Below, piece by piece: positions 30,445 to 37,182 of a DNA stretch of 37,182 nucleotides. A program made the position numbers and the translations under genes. This stretch comes from Candidatus Omnitrophota bacterium (lineage in GTDB: Bacteria > Omnitrophota > Gorgyraeia > Duberdicusellales > 4484-171): NCBI GenBank assembly GCA_018818105.1, contig JAHISK010000005.1, positions 1 through 37,182 of the forward strand, in the 5' to 3' direction. The notes beneath the pieces were generated by a model that was not told the origin of the DNA, did no database searches, and saw nothing but the letters and a program-made list of their open reading frames with translations. Positions within the stretch are counted from its first letter, which is position 1. Every line of letters begins with the position of its first letter.

Positions 30445-31400
30445 TAAATTAAGAAATTATCACTCTGCATTAAAAGCCCCAATAATGATGGAATAATTTT
30501 ATTTTTTGGCGTTAAAACAGCAAATCCTGTTGAACAAAAAGGTGCATTCTTAAAGCACATTTTTTCAGGCTCTTTAACAACACACCCTGTTCCAACCGAA
30601 CCAATATCAAGATAAGAAAACTCATAATTTTTATCAGCATTTTCAGACAATACATTCTTATTAATTGAAACAAGATATTTAAGCCTACGTACTTCCCACT
30701 GATCCGGAATATCGCCCATCCAATCAACCCCGCTTGGTTTCATTTTAACATCAGGATTTATGCCGCGTGTGACAGCCTGATTGATTATCGCTTGTTTCTG
30801 TTCTTTAAGCAGTTGTATCAACCGGCGTTTGTTGCGGATGAATTGAGCTATCTTTTTTTCTTTAGATCTAAGGAAAGATGCAATAAATCTTTGTTCGTCA
30901 AATGACGGCACTATTGATTTAATGACTTTGAAATCCGTAAAACGCAAACTAAGCTGATCATCGCAAATTCCATATGAATATCTGTGAGACTCCTTTGTGT
31001 ACTCTGTTGTACGCAATAAATAATGAAAATACTCGGAACAGGCATTTTCTCTGGGCTTCAAAATAATATAAGCTGGGCTAACAATTCCTCTATATCTCGA
31101 GATGCCAACGGCTCCCTGCCACATGCGCATTTTGTTGTAAGGTAAATCACCCTCCAAAACGAGTTTATATTTTGACTTGTCTTCATTAGAAGAATCTTTT
31201 TTTGATGAGCTTTCAATAAGCTCCTTTTGTCGTATCACACCGCGCTTTATTGTAACGGAAAGCAATTCTTCTTGATCCATTCCTCTTGTGTTTCGCTCTT
31301 CAAACACTGCGCGATTAGGTAAAACATCCCAATGTTCAGGAATTCGCTCTACCCAAGGCAAGTCAGAATCTTTATATTTCGGATACTGTTTCAATTTCAT
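30444..31400 (-). pseudogene. hsdS: HsdS, 5' part (TRD1, central helix, most of TRD2)
   Basis: The 318-residue frame holds the N-terminal target-recognition domain (1 to about 170, with Pro-Glu-His-Trp-Asp-Val). The central conserved helices contain Lys-Glu-Gln-Lys-Gln-Ala-Ile-Ile-Asn. The second domain starts at Ile-Pro-Asp-Gln-Trp-Glu-Val and ends early at Gln-Ser-Asp-Asn-Phe-Leu-Ile. A type I HsdS would continue where the next frame does. The start shares one base with the HsdM stop (TAATG). HsdS supplies sequence specificity to the methylase and nuclease complex; here it is interrupted. Confidence 0.85.
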
Positions 31401-32662
31401 TATTTCGACTCCTCCACAATATCCTCTAAAATACCTTCGGTTTCTTCTTCCAAGGCGAATATGTCTTTTTGAATTTCCTCAAGAGTTCTTAATTGTGTCG
31501 GTTTATAAAAATGCTTCGTGAAAGAAATTTCATAGCCAAGCTGTGTTTTAGATGGAACAATCCACGCATCCAGCACATACGGCAATACCTCACGCTTAAA
31601 GAACCCTTCAATTCCGCCTTCTTCAAGCAACAGCACCTGCTCTGTATCCCGCAAATCCGTATCCGGTTCGTATTCAACACAAACCTTTTTTCCTTTTATC
31701 TCAACTTCATAAATGCCATATAAAGGATTAGCTTCTACTTTGCCTTTAGGATGGATTTTTTTAATTACCGGGATGCCATTTTCATCCGTTTTATTATTTA
31801 CCTTTAGCTCTTTAATTTCTTTGGCTTTATATTCACGCTCGGGATCAATGCCCCTAAAACACAATGGTCGCTCAACAGTAATCTTTTGATACCCAAATGC
31901 CTCATTGGAAAATATTTTTGATTGCTCACTCGGCTTGAACTCGATTACAAGATTACAAATATCCTGAATATGTTGTTCGGAAAGTTGGCAGTTCTTCTTG
32001 CCTAAATTCTTCCTTAAAGGCACATACCACCCGGAGGCATCAATAAGCTGAACCTGCCCTTTTTTATGAGACGGTTTTTTGTTCGTTAAAAGCCAAATAT
32101 ATGTGGCGATTCCTGTGTTGTAAAAGGTGTTTTCCGGTAAAGCGATAATCGCTTCAAGCCAATCGTTTTCAATAATCCATCGGCGAATATTTGTCTCTCC
32201 TCCACCGGCGTCTCCGGTAAAGAGTGATGAGCCGTTATGAACCTCCGCAATACGGCTTCCCAGTTTTGAGCGATGCTTCATCTTTGAAAGTTTATTGACC
32301 AAGAACAAAAGCTGTCCATCGCTTGAGCGTGTAATCATTTTATATTCGGGATCATCGCCATGTTGTGTAATGAATCGAGCGTCTTTTAAATCCCGCAGTG
32401 TAAATGGCGAAGAATTATAAAATGCCTGCCTCGCGCATTGACATAAAGCCGCGTCCTGATTGGCAACCTTTGACTTATCCAGTTGCTTTTTCATATCCAG
32501 CACTTCTTTCTTGGTCGGTTCAAGTAAAGCGTCCAAGCGCCGGATAACCGTCATCGGTAATATTACGTCGCGGTATTTCCCCCGGACATAAACATCGCGA
32601 AGCACATCGTCGGCAATCCCCCAAATAAAATTTGCAATCGAACTATGCTGAATATAATTCAT
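31400..32662 (-). pseudogene. hsdM: HsdM with internal deletion of the methyltransferase core
   Basis: The start at 32660-32662 has a GGGGG-type site; an earlier in-frame start would code through that site. The 420-residue product has the HsdM N-terminal helical part (Ile-Ala-Asp-Asp-Val-Leu-Arg-Asp) and the C-terminal part (Gly-Ser-Arg-Ile-Ala-Glu-Val-His-Asn-Gly-Ser, Asn-Asp-Trp-Leu-Glu-Ala-Ile-Ile-Ala-Leu-Pro). The segment between Phe-Thr-Leu-Arg-Asp-Leu-Lys and Ala-Arg-Phe-Ile is missing. It normally holds the SAM-binding Asp-Pro-Ala-Cys-Gly-x-Gly and the catalytic Asn-Pro-Pro-Tyr/Phe. From knowledge of the family about 200 residues are lost, in frame, near 32380-32395. Methylation activity is not expected. 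Confidence 0.83.
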
Positions 32663-32775
32663 ATTTCCCCCTTCACTATTCTTCTCTTGTCTCGAATTAA
32701 CCCGCAATCGAACTTTCCTGCTGAGTTATCTTAAAAAATTATTTATCTCTACCCCAAAGTTTCTAAAACCTCCTT

Positions 32776-33312
32776 TTACGAAAGTACAAAGTCGCGGCAC
32801 TTACTACGAATCTCTTTCAGTTCCTTCAGCACTGCCGCCAATTCAAATGATTCACCACGAAACGTCAATGTCTGTGTTAAAGGATCATACGCCCTATGAT
32901 GATTGCTAGGTACGTTTCCCCAGATTGACTTAAAAGGATCTACTGCCAAATCGCTGTAGACCGCTGAAGATTGATTTTTGAACCAATCTTCTATTCGATC
33001 GTCATAGTGCTCGAAATGATTACGTAAGCTACGATCAGAAAGTATATTGTTATCTTCGACTTTAAGTAACTCCCGCAATCTTTTGCCTCGTACCGCGTAT
33101 TTCTTTTCCTGTGGGCATAAAATCTTCGATACATTTCCCGCAGCCACGAGAATCGATTGAATTGAACTCCAGACTTCAATCTGATCGAAATTGTCCTTGA
33201 TCGCTGATAAACGCTTAGCAGCCAATTCTGCAATCTTTGATTGCAACACAACCTCGCTTACAAATACCATCTCAGCAAGTTCATTTTGGGGCCTATTATC
33301 CACGGGATTCAT
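32776..33312 (-). CDS. Putative HEPN-like protein (178 aa)
   Basis: From the ATG at 33310-33312 the product has 178 residues; the longer open frame starts at a TTG inside the preceding gene. It is mainly helical, with Arg-Asn-His-Phe-Glu-His-Tyr-Asp near residue 102. The Arg-x4-His in that string fits the RX4-6H motif of HEPN RNases. The lead-in Leu-Arg-Glu-Leu-Leu-x-Val-x-Asp and the following Arg-Ile-Glu-Asp-Trp-Phe resemble uncharacterised HEPN-type proteins. It starts 4 bp after the AbiEii-type gene. A ribonuclease-toxin role is plausible but rests on one motif and the neighbourhood. Confidence 0.6.
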   Translation of the reverse strand: MNPVDNRPQNELAEMVFVSEVVLQSKIAELAAKRLSAIKDNFDQIEVWSSIQSILVAAGNVSKILCPQEKKYAVRGKRLRELLKVEDNNILSDRSLRNHFEHYDDRIEDWFKNQSSAVYSDLAVDPFKSIWGNVPSNHHRAYDPLTQTLTFRGESFELAAVLKELKEIRSKCRDFVLS

Positions 33313-33316
33313 TGTT

Positions 33317-34366
33317 TTATTTTTCCTTTTCTCCAACGCCCATAGTCCAATAAAAATATGCTTCGGAGTTGATACCTTTTAACCGCTCCAGAATCGTATA
33401 TTTATCATTAAGACGAATATTCCCTAATAAAGACATATCAGCATTTTTAATAATTGCGCCCTTATCTCCGTTTCTGATTAACCACATAATATAGGCAATT
33501 TTTCCAAACATCGCTTTGAGAGATGCCGCGTCAACCGAGCCCACCAGATGATTTCCGATGCGACCTAACCCGCGATTTATTAAGTTAATTTCCTCAAATG
33601 AATTGTCCGCGCCTTTAACCAACCATTGGGAATATTTCCAGCCCACATCTAAGATGTCATCGATAACATTCTTGTCCGTAAACTTTGTTCCTCTAAAAAC
33701 ATTTTCCTGATATATAGCTTTCTCGAATGCTTTTTTTATTTCATCAATAGAAGCAACAAGGTTAAACAGTGTTCCCAAATCAATGATCTGTTTAAGAAAT
33801 TCCATATCCCGGCCTTCTGATAATTTTAATCCAAGCGTTTTCGGGGCGACTGCTGTCAGTTTATCTCCGAACAAACCCTCCACCGTAGGGATATTAACCA
33901 CAGCATCCGTTTCTTTCAAAATCATGGGCTGTCCTTTTAATGGCTTTTTAACCAGTCTGGGATACGGATTGTCGGAAAAGACAATATCTAACAAAATGCT
34001 CTGCTCTATCTTGGAAAAATGGGAATCGTAAAAGAACTTGAAATGTGCTTTAGGAATTTCTGTTTTACTTTTCCTTACATTCTCCTCTACAGATTTAAAT
34101 ATACCCGACCTTTCGGCAACGGCTACCAACTGTTCATTTATCGATTTTCTTTTATTCTCAGGAAGAAGAATATCGATATCAATCGAAAGCCTTGTTGGCG
34201 AATATTGGTGTAAAAGAATTGATGTTCCTCCTTTAAAAATGAGATCGGGATAAACCTCAAGTAATGGCGGCAAAAGGTTTAAAGCGTATACAGTTTTCTC
34301 GAATATCCCGGGATCTTTAAATCCAAGACTCTGTCGCAGTTTTTCTATACTTTGTTTATCAAGCAC
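33317..34366 (-). CDS. AbiEii-type nucleotidyltransferase toxin (349 aa)
   Basis: A GTG start at 34364-34366 with an AAGGAG site gives 349 residues. The nucleotidyltransferase core has Phe-Lys-Gly-Gly-Thr-Ser (about 44-49) and Arg-Leu-Ser-Ile-Asp-Ile-Asp (about 58-64), the DUF1814/AbiEii signature. A Gly-Asp-Lys-Leu-Thr-Ala-Val motif lies near 168, and a helical C-terminal half follows. The length is close to the family norm and no core residue is missing. It follows two antitoxin/regulator-like genes and precedes the HEPN-like gene, all in one direction with short gaps. Confidence 0.88.
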   Translation of the reverse strand: MLDKQSIEKLRQSLGFKDPGIFEKTVYALNLLPPLLEVYPDLIFKGGTSILLHQYSPTRLSIDIDILLPENKRKSINEQLVAVAERSGIFKSVEENVRKSKTEIPKAHFKFFYDSHFSKIEQSILLDIVFSDNPYPRLVKKPLKGQPMILKETDAVVNIPTVEGLFGDKLTAVAPKTLGLKLSEGRDMEFLKQIIDLGTLFNLVASIDEIKKAFEKAIYQENVFRGTKFTDKNVIDDILDVGWKYSQWLVKGADNSFEEINLINRGLGRIGNHLVGSVDAASLKAMFGKIAYIMWLIRNGDKGAIIKNADMSLLGNIRLNDKYTILERLKGINSEAYFYWTMGVGEKEK

Positions 34367-34379
34367 AAAATCTCCTTAA

Positions 34380-35120
34380 TTATAGACTTCTGCCAACATT
34401 TGACATAATGTGGCAAAAGTCTATTGCATAACTGTTAATATTATCAGTAAGTTGCGGAATTAGCGTTTTCAGGCACCTGCGCCTCCTACTATAGCTCAGT
34501 AGCTCTCCAATGTTAATACGGTAAAGCCTGAGGAGATCCCACCATAGTTCAAAATAATCAGATTGAGCTATGTAATTGTACTTGTTCAGGTCAAGATACA
34601 TATCCACCAAAATCTTTTCCAAAGCTGGAACATTCCCATTCCGAGGAGAGCGCGACGGAATCACACGAATAACCACAGGATCACGAGTCACATCAAACCC
34701 GGCAAAGAATGACTTAACTCTTTTTTCTTTTAAAACGAACCTATGCTTACTGTCCAAATAATCATACACAGGAAAAACAGCCTCTGTTTCAACCTCAACA
34801 AAAGTTATATGGTGTGTCTGAGTATGATGATATAGCGGCGCGAAAAGCTTAGTATCCCAAATTAAAAAATCAATGAGAGGATATTTTTTCTTTATGTCCT
34901 GACGTATAGTCTCTACCTTGCGAACAGATTCAAAAGGAAATTCTTGAGCAACAGTTGAATAATACCCATATCCGGCGTCATAGACACTTTTTTCTTCATT
35001 AAGCTGAAATAAATAATCCTTAACCAACTTCTTGTCAAAATTGGTTTCTTCAATAATCTGAGACAAAGAAAAATTTCTGTGTTTTTTTACATAATTTCTG
35101 ACTATGTCTTTTTTATTCAA
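34380..35120 (-). CDS. Winged-helix antitoxin-like protein (246 aa, DUF6577-like)
   Basis: It starts at a TTG (35118-35120) with a GAGGTG site 4-5 bp upstream; no other in-frame start lies near. The first 60 residues form a winged helix (Asn-Phe-Ser-Leu-Ser-Gln-Ile-Ile, then Tyr-Gly-Tyr-Tyr-Ser-Thr). The remainder is an alpha/beta domain with Phe-Leu-Ile-Trp-Asp-Thr and Arg-Asp-Pro-Val-Val-Ile-Arg-Val. This build is like AbiEi-type antitoxins and the DUF6577 proteins that precede AbiEii genes; the exact family is tentative. It lies 13 bp upstream of the AbiEii gene. Confidence 0.65.
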   Translation of the reverse strand: MNKKDIVRNYVKKHRNFSLSQIIEETNFDKKLVKDYLFQLNEEKSVYDAGYGYYSTVAQEFPFESVRKVETIRQDIKKKYPLIDFLIWDTKLFAPLYHHTQTHHITFVEVETEAVFPVYDYLDSKHRFVLKEKRVKSFFAGFDVTRDPVVIRVIPSRSPRNGNVPALEKILVDMYLDLNKYNYIAQSDYFELWWDLLRLYRINIGELLSYSRRRRCLKTLIPQLTDNINSYAIDFCHIMSNVGRSL

Positions 35121-35129
35121 AGCGCACCT

Positions 35130-35729
35130 CTACTTTTCATTTAATCTTCGTAACACCTTATCGATCCAAGCCGGAGCGTAACGAAGATCGGCCATAAGTG
35201 TTTTCTTGTCTTTATCTGATAATTTTCTTTTTAAAATATTTATAACCCTATCATCCACATTTTCCTGCCCCATATAACGTAAAGCCTGAATGACCAGACC
35301 GCTAATACGCCCGGCCGTCGCCATATTTTTAGGAGTTGTCTTTTTTAATGTAATACTTCTCTTTCCAATATTAACGGTACGTGAATGACCGTCCGTTAAA
35401 AAAACAAATTTTGCAGGCACTTGATCAGATAAGCCCAATAAGTTCGCCGCATATGCCCCCGACGGCTGGATTTTAAGATTATCTTTTTCAGCCAGTGCAT
35501 CAGCGATTTTATTCGGATCCGGAGGCACATCGCCAAATTCCGGATGTTTTTCCGGATAATCATATATTCCGCGAGCAATACGCCTAATCTCTCCTGACTC
35601 AACCATGCGTTCCAGCACTTTGGCAATAGTCTTGGGATTTCCTAAATCAAAGAAACGATACGTGGTAAATACAAATCCTCGTTTCTGCTTATAAATGTCA
35701 TTTTTTATTTTATCCACAATAGTCTGCAT
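35130..35729 (-). CDS. DUF6088/AbiEi-type antitoxin-like regulator (199 aa)
   Basis: The 199-residue protein has an N-terminal winged helix (about 15-60: Val-Phe-Thr-Thr-Tyr-Arg-Phe, Val-Leu-Glu-Arg-Met-Val-Glu-Ser-Gly-Glu-Ile-Arg-Arg-Ile-Ala-Arg-Gly-Ile-Tyr). A second domain with Ile-Gln-Pro-Ser-Gly-Ala-Tyr-Ala-Ala-Asn and Phe-Leu-Thr-Asp-Gly follows, as in DUF6088 proteins paired with AbiEii toxins. The ATG at 35729 has an AGGGG site 7 bp upstream and a good promoter. It heads an operon with the DUF6577-like, AbiEii and HEPN-like genes. Confidence 0.8.
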   Translation of the reverse strand: MQTIVDKIKNDIYKQKRGFVFTTYRFFDLGNPKTIAKVLERMVESGEIRRIARGIYDYPEKHPEFGDVPPDPNKIADALAEKDNLKIQPSGAYAANLLGLSDQVPAKFVFLTDGHSRTVNIGKRSITLKKTTPKNMATAGRISGLVIQALRYMGQENVDDRVINILKRKLSDKDKKTLMADLRYAPAWIDKVLRRLNEK

Positions 35730-35756
35730 AATATGCCCCTTATTAGTGTCGGAAAT

Positions 35757-35785
35757 AATATATTATAATTGCGACATGATGTCAA
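35757..35785 (-). promoter_or_regulatory. Sigma-70-type promoter of the right AbiE-like module
   Basis: TTGACA (35780-35785) and TATATT (35757-35762) are 17 bp apart on the minus strand. The near-palindrome GACATCATGTC overlaps the -35 box and is a candidate autoregulatory operator. The box and flank match the promoter of the left AbiE-like module at 13 of 14 bases. Confidence 0.75.
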
Positions 35786-36153
35786 GATGATTTTTTGACT
35801 GTGGGTCGTTAACGACCTAATGTTCACTACTTGGTGAACATTAGCAAAAAATGAACATTGCGGGTAACTTTATCCGCAGTTATTAAATATGCGCTGAAGG
35901 TTACCGCAATAACTCCTTTTCCATCAAAGAGCTGCGGAAATGGCTCCAAGAACTACCTCTGTGAACTGTAAATGTCTTATAAATCAAAATATCCACTAGT
36001 GAATGGACATTTCGTGGTAGTGGACATTTATGGATTCCCACTTTCGTGGGAATGACAACGTGGTTGAGATCCTTCGTCGTCGCTTCGCTCCTCCTCAGGA
36101 TGACGCCGCGTGGCTACTCCACCAGCGCCGCGGCGAGCGACATCATTGACTTC
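35786..36153. repeat. Gene-free region with several palindromic and dispersed repeats
   Basis: No gene is visible. It contains a perfect 14-bp palindrome GGTCGTTAACGACC (35804-35817) and a hairpin AATGTTCAC/GTGAACATT (35819-35842). Further TGAACATT or TGGACATT half-sites lie near 35852, 36004 and 36021. A dRS3-like ATTCCCACTTTCGTGGGAAT (36034-36053) and an ATCCTTCG...AGGATGA stretch (about 36071-36103) follow. The last two resemble repeats common across many bacterial genomes. The region looks like a landing zone for small repeats between the AbiE-like operon and the bactofilin operon. Confidence 0.75.
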
Positions 36154-36354
36154 CTATAAAGAAAATCTATATCCGCCGTTTATTCTCTCCAAAACCACGT
36201 GCCCTTCCCGTGCCAGCCACCCCAAACTCATAAGAATTATTTCCTGAGGTTCTTTTATATTTTCCGCGAGATCAAAAAGAGCGGCATTTTCCTGCCTCTT
36301 CCTCTCTAACAAATGCCAAATTTCCCCTGCTACAATCCCGATTCTCGTAATCAT
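36154..36354 (-). CDS. Winged-helix DUF2582 protein (66 aa)
   Basis: The 66-residue protein has the compact winged-helix pattern of DUF2582: Glu-Ile-Trp-His-Leu-Leu-Glu near the start, a middle helix, then Ile-Ile-Leu-Met-Ser-Leu-Gly-Trp-Leu-Ala-Arg-Glu-Gly and a final strand. The family occurs widely in Bacteroidetes and candidate phyla; its function is unknown, with DNA binding assumed. It overlaps the bactofilin gene by 4 bp (ATGA), so the two are translated together. Confidence 0.8.
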   Translation of the reverse strand: MITRIGIVAGEIWHLLERKRQENAALFDLAENIKEPQEIILMSLGWLAREGHVVLERINGGYRFSL

Positions 36355-36749
36355 TGTTTTTTGCCGCGGCTTTGTTTTGGTTTATTTTCCTCTTTCTCTA
36401 AAGAGACCCGGCAATTGCCGTTTAAGGACGCGCCTTCGTTGACAACTAAAACCGGAACTTTAATATCCCCCTGAACTTGCGCGGAAGCAGAGAGTTCAAG
36501 CCGCTGGGTGCATTCAATGTTTCCCTCCACTTTACCCGCGATAGTTACATTTTCTCCTTTAATTGTATTGGCCTTTACCCGCGCATTCTCTCCTATTATC
36601 AAAATTCCTTTTGCTTCTAAATTTCCTTCAAAACTGCCGTTTATTCTTAGATTAATCGGACCGGTAAACTTAAGGTCACCTTGCATCCCTGCTTCGATAT
36701 TAATAACCTTATCCTCCGCTACCGGCAGACTATTTTTCTTTTTAAACAT
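36351..36749 (-). CDS. Bactofilin (polymer-forming cytoskeletal protein)
   Basis: The 132-residue protein has the bactofilin DUF583 beta-helix (about 17-115), with short Gly-Asn/Asp turns and alternating Val/Ile strands (Gly-Asp-Leu-Lys-Phe-Thr-Gly-Pro, Gly-Ser-Phe-Glu-Gly-Asn-Leu, Val-Thr-Ile-Ala-Gly-Lys-Val-Glu-Gly-Asn). Unstructured basic tails flank it. Bactofilins form filaments without nucleotide and act in cell shape, stalks or positioning. A GAGAGGAAG site precedes the ATG at 36749. Whether it interacts with vesicles is unknown. Confidence 0.93.
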   Translation of the reverse strand: MFKKKNSLPVAEDKVINIEAGMQGDLKFTGPINLRINGSFEGNLEAKGILIIGENARVKANTIKGENVTIAGKVEGNIECTQRLELSASAQVQGDIKVPVLVVNEGASLNGNCRVSLEKEENKPKQSRGKKQ

Positions 36750-36847
36750 ATCTTCCTCTCCATTCTGTTTACCCAGAATCTCCGGCCGCTTTCGGCTTCC
36801 TGTCCGTGGAAAAATAAATGAGCGCGAGGGAAACTGGCTTTATATTC

Positions 36848-37034
36848 TTAAAGATATTTGCGAAGGGTACAGCGGCAATATAAACAATCGGAATATTGGG
36901 GATTATAATCAAAACATGCCAGCAATGTTTTTATTTCCAGTAAAACATCCTGGGTATAATACTTCCTCTCGGCAGCAATTGTCTTTTTGATTTTAGCGAA
37001 AATATGGGAATGGTAAGATAGATCGTTATCCCCC
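36848..37034 (-). pseudogene. 5'-truncated small Cys-rich ORF
   Basis: The minus-strand frame ending at a TAA (36848-36850) stays open up to the 40-bp repeat but has no ATG, GTG or TTG start with a ribosome-binding site. It holds a helical Ala-Ala-Glu-Arg-Lys-Tyr-Tyr-Thr-Gln-Asp-Val-Leu-Leu-Glu-Ile segment, then Cys-x9-Cys-x2-Cys-x-Cys. The first three cysteines have exactly the spacing of the 89-residue gvp-operon protein (3899-4168). It looks like the 3' remainder of a gene whose 5' end was lost at the repeat, but a chance open frame cannot be excluded. The rest of the 36750-37003 spacer shows nothing else. Confidence 0.45.
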
Positions 37035-37043
37035 TATAGAGGA
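37004..37043. repeat. 40-bp direct repeat, right copy
   Basis: It is identical to 1024-1063 except for one T/C difference. The repeat boundary at 37043 coincides with the end of the AGTAATTTCAC sequence that follows the IS200-type hairpin (minus strand), so it probably is the genomic flank of the insertion sequence, not part of it. Confidence 0.88.
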
Positions 37044-37080
37044 GTGAAATTACTCCCCCGACTAAAGTCGGGGGCTTCTT
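37044..37080. mobile_element. IS200/IS605-type subterminal hairpin at the element end
   Basis: CCCCCGAC (37055-37062) and GTCGGGGG (37067-37074) form a perfect 8-bp stem with a TAAA loop, 7 bp beyond the tnpA stop codon. Subterminal hairpins of this kind are the recognition structures of Y1 transposases in IS200/IS605 elements. The short TTTCAC stretch beyond it (minus strand) is the likely element boundary. Confidence 0.78.
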
Positions 37081-37182
37081 TTATTTCCATAATTTCATCT
37101 GGTTTTCCACCATATCCTCACGTTGATTTTGTATATATTTTTTGATTGTTTCTTCATCTATTCCAACGCTACTGACAAAATA
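37081..37182 (-). CDS. tnpA: IS200/IS605-family transposase TnpA, C-terminal fragment
   Basis: Only the last 33 codons are inside the window. They begin with Tyr-Phe-Val-Ser-Ser-Val-Gly-Ile-Asp-Glu-Glu-Thr-Ile-Lys-Lys-Tyr-Ile and continue with a Gln/Glu-rich tail. This is the typical end of Y1 HUH transposases of the IS200 type, which move single-stranded DNA through hairpin ends. The catalytic Tyr and HUH motif lie outside the window, so activity cannot be judged. The stop is 6 bp from the terminal hairpin, as expected for the element end. Confidence 0.82.
   Translation of the reverse strand, partial: YFVSSVGIDEETIKKYIQNQREDMVENQMKLWK

Noticed and set aside
31400-32707. Longer HsdM start at 32707
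   Set aside because: The first 15 codons would read through the ribosome-binding site of the ATG at 32662, where family similarity begins.
36034-36053. dRS3-like ATTCCC...GGGAAT as a prophage attachment site
   Set aside because: There is no integrase or phage gene in the window, and this motif is widespread as a plain repeat.
36508-36990. Plus-strand 160-codon open frame opposite the bactofilin gene
   Set aside because: Most of it is antisense to a clear bactofilin; no ribosome-binding site and no recognisable fold.
37055-37080. CCCCCGAC/GTCGGGGG hairpin as a rho-independent terminator
   Set aside because: It fits a terminator superficially, but its place just after tnpA and its hairpin/loop type fit an IS200/IS605 subterminal structure better; it may still terminate transcription.

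Overview
This 37 kb window of roughly 40% GC comes from an uncultured diderm bacterium. It is built around one large gas-vesicle locus with its own regulators, followed by a defence and toxin-antitoxin region. The in-frame palindromic repeats of the ACCCCGTTAG type, the bactofilin, sigma-54 control and a PilZ protein would suit a candidate phylum such as Omnitrophota. That placement is an inference only; no rRNA or universal marker gene is present.

Layout. 1-1005: an AbiEi/AbiEii-type module, with the toxin cut by the window edge. 1046-17074, all minus strand: the gas-vesicle operon. In transcription order it holds a single-domain response regulator, gvpA, a coiled-coil protein, a GvpC-like protein with 33-residue repeats, a DnaJ-type zinc-finger protein, a small GvpC paralogue, gvpN, a coiled-coil protein, an Hsp20/GvpH protein, a Get3/ArsA ATPase, a CDC48-type double AAA ATPase, a 44-residue protein, a GvpF/L-J-domain fusion, two further GvpF/L, GvpG, GvpO, a fourth GvpF/L, GvpJ, GvpK, a small Cys protein, a second GvpJ-like protein, and then three translationally coupled genes ending in a membrane-anchored PilZ protein. 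17399-21788: an NtrC-type activator and a PAS histidine kinase (minus), divergent from an rpoN gene (plus). Two GG-N10-GC sigma-54 promoters are visible, one driving the gas-vesicle operon and one driving the kinase-activator pair. The latter starts transcription inside a 24-unit tetranucleotide repeat, followed by an intrinsic-terminator-like hairpin.

21813-37182: RecQ; two AlbA_2 (Schlafen-like) ATPase proteins; a four-gene block of mostly unrecognised proteins with a DUF4062/TIR-like member; a decayed type I restriction system (HsdM lacking its catalytic core, HsdS frameshifted, no HsdR in the window); a putative HEPN protein; a second AbiE-like module; a repeat-rich intergenic region; DUF2582 and bactofilin genes; a truncated small Cys-rich ORF; and the 3' end of an IS200/IS605 tnpA.

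Working model (inference). The kinase and NtrC-type protein, with the locally encoded sigma-54, switch on the gas-vesicle operon through a promoter with tandem 21-bp upstream repeats. Simple-sequence repeats in the kinase leader and at the kinase 3' end could make the switch phase-variable. The operon carries an unusually full protein-handling set (split DnaJ, Hsp20, Get3, CDC48, GvpN) that may manage the aggregation-prone GvpA. The distal PilZ and coiled-coil membrane proteins may tie vesicle position or buoyancy to c-di-GMP.
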